Assembly: GCF_017592825.1 (NCBI RefSeq)
Contig: NZ_JAGFMD010000001.1
Coordinates: 1,488,001-1,552,000 of the forward strand
Direction: 5' to 3'
Origin: Roseivirga sp. E12
GTDB lineage: Bacteria; Bacteroidota; Bacteroidia; Cytophagales; Cyclobacteriaceae
DNA: 64,000 bases
A model generated the notes under the pieces. It had not been told where the DNA came from. It saw only the letters and a program-made list of their open reading frames with translations, and ran no database searches. Both the position numbers and the translations under genes were made by a program. Positions 62,751 to 64,000 of the stretch are shown here, one piece after another (the stretch's first letter is position 1; every line of letters begins with the position of its first letter).

Positions 62751-64000
62751 ATGCTCAAAAGAGTCTTCCTTTTTTCCTTACTGTCATTAGCAATTTTATC
62801 ATGTAAGCCTGAAGAGCAGGAAAGCACACTTATTGGTAGTGTTGCTTCTGCTCATCCTCTGGCTACACAGGCGGGATTGGAGATTCTGGAAAATGGCGGC
62901 AATGCCTTTGATGCAGCAATTGCAGTCGCATCAACACTGAATGTTGTCGAACCGATGATGTCTGGCATGGGAGGCTATGGAACAATCTTGGTCTATGATG
63001 TGGAGACAGATGCGGTCCGGTTTCTGAATGCCAGTGGCAGGTTTCCAGTCAATACCAATACGGACTTGATGAGGGCCCCCACTCCCGACTTTATGGTGAA
63101 TAGGACGGGACCAAAATCCATTTCTACTCCAGGGAACTTAAATGCCTGGACCGCCATGCACAAAAGCTATGGATCTGTGGAATGGAATGAGCTCTTTACC
63201 TCAGCCATTGACAGAGCAGAGAATGGCTTTACTATCGGTGGTGCAACGGCCAGTCAAATACAAAGGGCCTTTGACGACTTTTCCACATACTCTCAAGGAT
63301 TTTATGGTAAGGATGGAAGAGCGCTCCAGGAAGGCGAGCAATTAGTACAAGTAGATTTAGCAAACACTTTTAAACGCATTGCTAAGGAGGGTGCTAAACC
63401 CTTCTATCATGGTGACATTGCTACAGCCATTGACAAAGAGATGCAGCGAGTCGGTAGCTTTCTATCGCTAGAAGACCTAAAGCAAAATCAGGCTGAATGG
63501 TGGGAGCCTTACAAGTTCAAATACAGGGGTTACGATGTCTATACAGCATCTCTCCCTGCTAACTCCTTCCCTGCCTTTGTAAACCTTGGCATGATGCAGG
63601 AAGTTGAAGAGCAAGGTTTAGCACATAACTCTACTAAATACCTCCACCTCTTTGCGGAGATGACTAAGGAGTCATATAAGTCTCGACTTGCCTACTCTTT
63701 TGATCCAGAAGTCAGAGAGGCTCCCATTGATAGTATTTTATCCAAACCAGTTCTCAACGCGATGACTGCTGCAATTGATAGGGATAAAGCTTCGGAATTT
63801 GTTCTTCCTTTTGCTCCTGAGAGTAAGAATACCACCCACTTTACCATCATTGATAAATGGGGAAATATTGTGAGTGCTACCCAAACTTTGGGCAACCTAT
63901 TCGGAAGTCGAGTGATGGTAGAAGGCACCGGGGTTTGGCTCAATAACTCTATGGCTTACGCCACCTATGAACCAAAAGGAAACCCCATGGATGCATTTCC
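62751..64000 (+). CDS. Gamma-glutamyltransferase family lipoprotein, 3' end cut by window
   Basis: An open frame from the ATG at 62751 to the window end (416 codons visible). Signal peptide with lipobox ILSC (Cys about 18). Family motifs: ILENGGNAFDAAIAVASTLN (about 45-64), MSGMGGYG, and the autoprocessing site KNTTHFTIID with the nucleophile Thr361 (first Thr after Asn), followed by GNIVSATQTLGN. It should hydrolyse or transfer gamma-glutamyl groups, for example from glutathione, at the periplasmic face, after self-cleavage before Thr361. The end (MDAFP at the edge) is missing, perhaps 140 residues. Confidence 0.92.
   Translation, partial: MLKRVFLFSLLSLAILSCKPEEQESTLIGSVASAHPLATQAGLEILENGGNAFDAAIAVASTLNVVEPMMSGMGGYGTILVYDVETDAVRFLNASGRFPVNTNTDLMRAPTPDFMVNRTGPKSISTPGNLNAWTAMHKSYGSVEWNELFTSAIDRAENGFTIGGATASQIQRAFDDFSTYSQGFYGKDGRALQEGEQLVQVDLANTFKRIAKEGAKPFYHGDIATAIDKEMQRVGSFLSLEDLKQNQAEWWEPYKFKYRGYDVYTASLPANSFPAFVNLGMMQEVEEQGLAHNSTKYLHLFAEMTKESYKSRLAYSFDPEVREAPIDSILSKPVLNAMTAAIDRDKASEFVLPFAPESKNTTHFTIIDKWGNIVSATQTLGNLFGSRVMVEGTGVWLNNSMAYATYEPKGNPMDAF

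Noticed and set aside
1-64000. tRNA, rRNA, riboswitch and phage genes
   Set aside because: The intergenic regions were read for cloverleaf ends, T-loop motifs and known riboswitch leaders, and none was seen; this was by eye, not with a covariance search.

Overview
The window looks like chromosome of a marine or environmental Bacteroidota, most likely Cytophagales (Roseivirga/Fulvivirga-like). This is inferred from the gene families (large FtsX/MacB-type permeases with PadR regulators, DUF3667, DUF4097, DUF2007, a TPR histidine kinase, fused HisB), from moderate-to-low GC, and from promoters matching the Bacteroidota pattern TTG-N18/20-TAnnTTTG rather than the E. coli sigma70 pattern. No phage, insertion sequence with transposase, CRISPR array, tRNA or rRNA was seen.

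Layout. 1-7.5 kb (minus strand): a DoxX-like fragment, an orphan ABC permease, and a compact surface-sugar operon (STAND-like ATPase, FdtA-type cupin, FemAB-like acyltransferase, WzxE-like flippase, family 2 glycosyltransferase). 7.5-12.3 kb (plus): EamA transporter, IMPACT protein, DUF2007, GNAT and a membrane alpha/beta hydrolase. 12.3-25 kb (mostly minus): a second orphan permease, a DUF4097 repeat protein, an M28 peptidase, a TPR histidine kinase overlapping its LuxR-type regulator, and an oxidoreductase-NhaC-exonuclease operon. 25-39 kb: two plus-strand genes, then guaA, an LpoA-like protein and hemL (minus), a PadR-permease operon (minus), a prohibitin-like SPFH protein and small genes. 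39.7-44.3 kb (minus): hisG-hisD-hisC-hisB with an attenuator. 44.4-52.4 kb: mostly single plus-strand genes (oxidoreductase, greB, secreted hydrolases, AIM24-like protein, SDR). 52.5-55.3 kb (minus): TraB and SulP. 55.3-64 kb (plus): a second PadR operon with two permeases, a SnoaL-like protein and a gamma-glutamyltransferase cut by the window end.

Strongest points for a second look: (1) a histidine leader peptide (21 codons, four of them His) whose start codon lies 6 nt after a TAnnTTTG box, so probably leaderless, in front of hisG; (2) four perfect-register 14-bp tandem units with a TACA-N3-TGTA core lying over the promoter of the STAND-like ATPase; (3) five large FtsX-type permeases with no ATP-binding subunit in the window, two groups of them controlled by PadR genes preceded by dyad operators; (4) a perfect 18-bp inverted repeat upstream of guaA; (5) a small unexplained ORF plus hairpin in a 640-bp AT-rich gap; (6) short dispersed repeats with CGTCATT ends, one of them inside the his operon.
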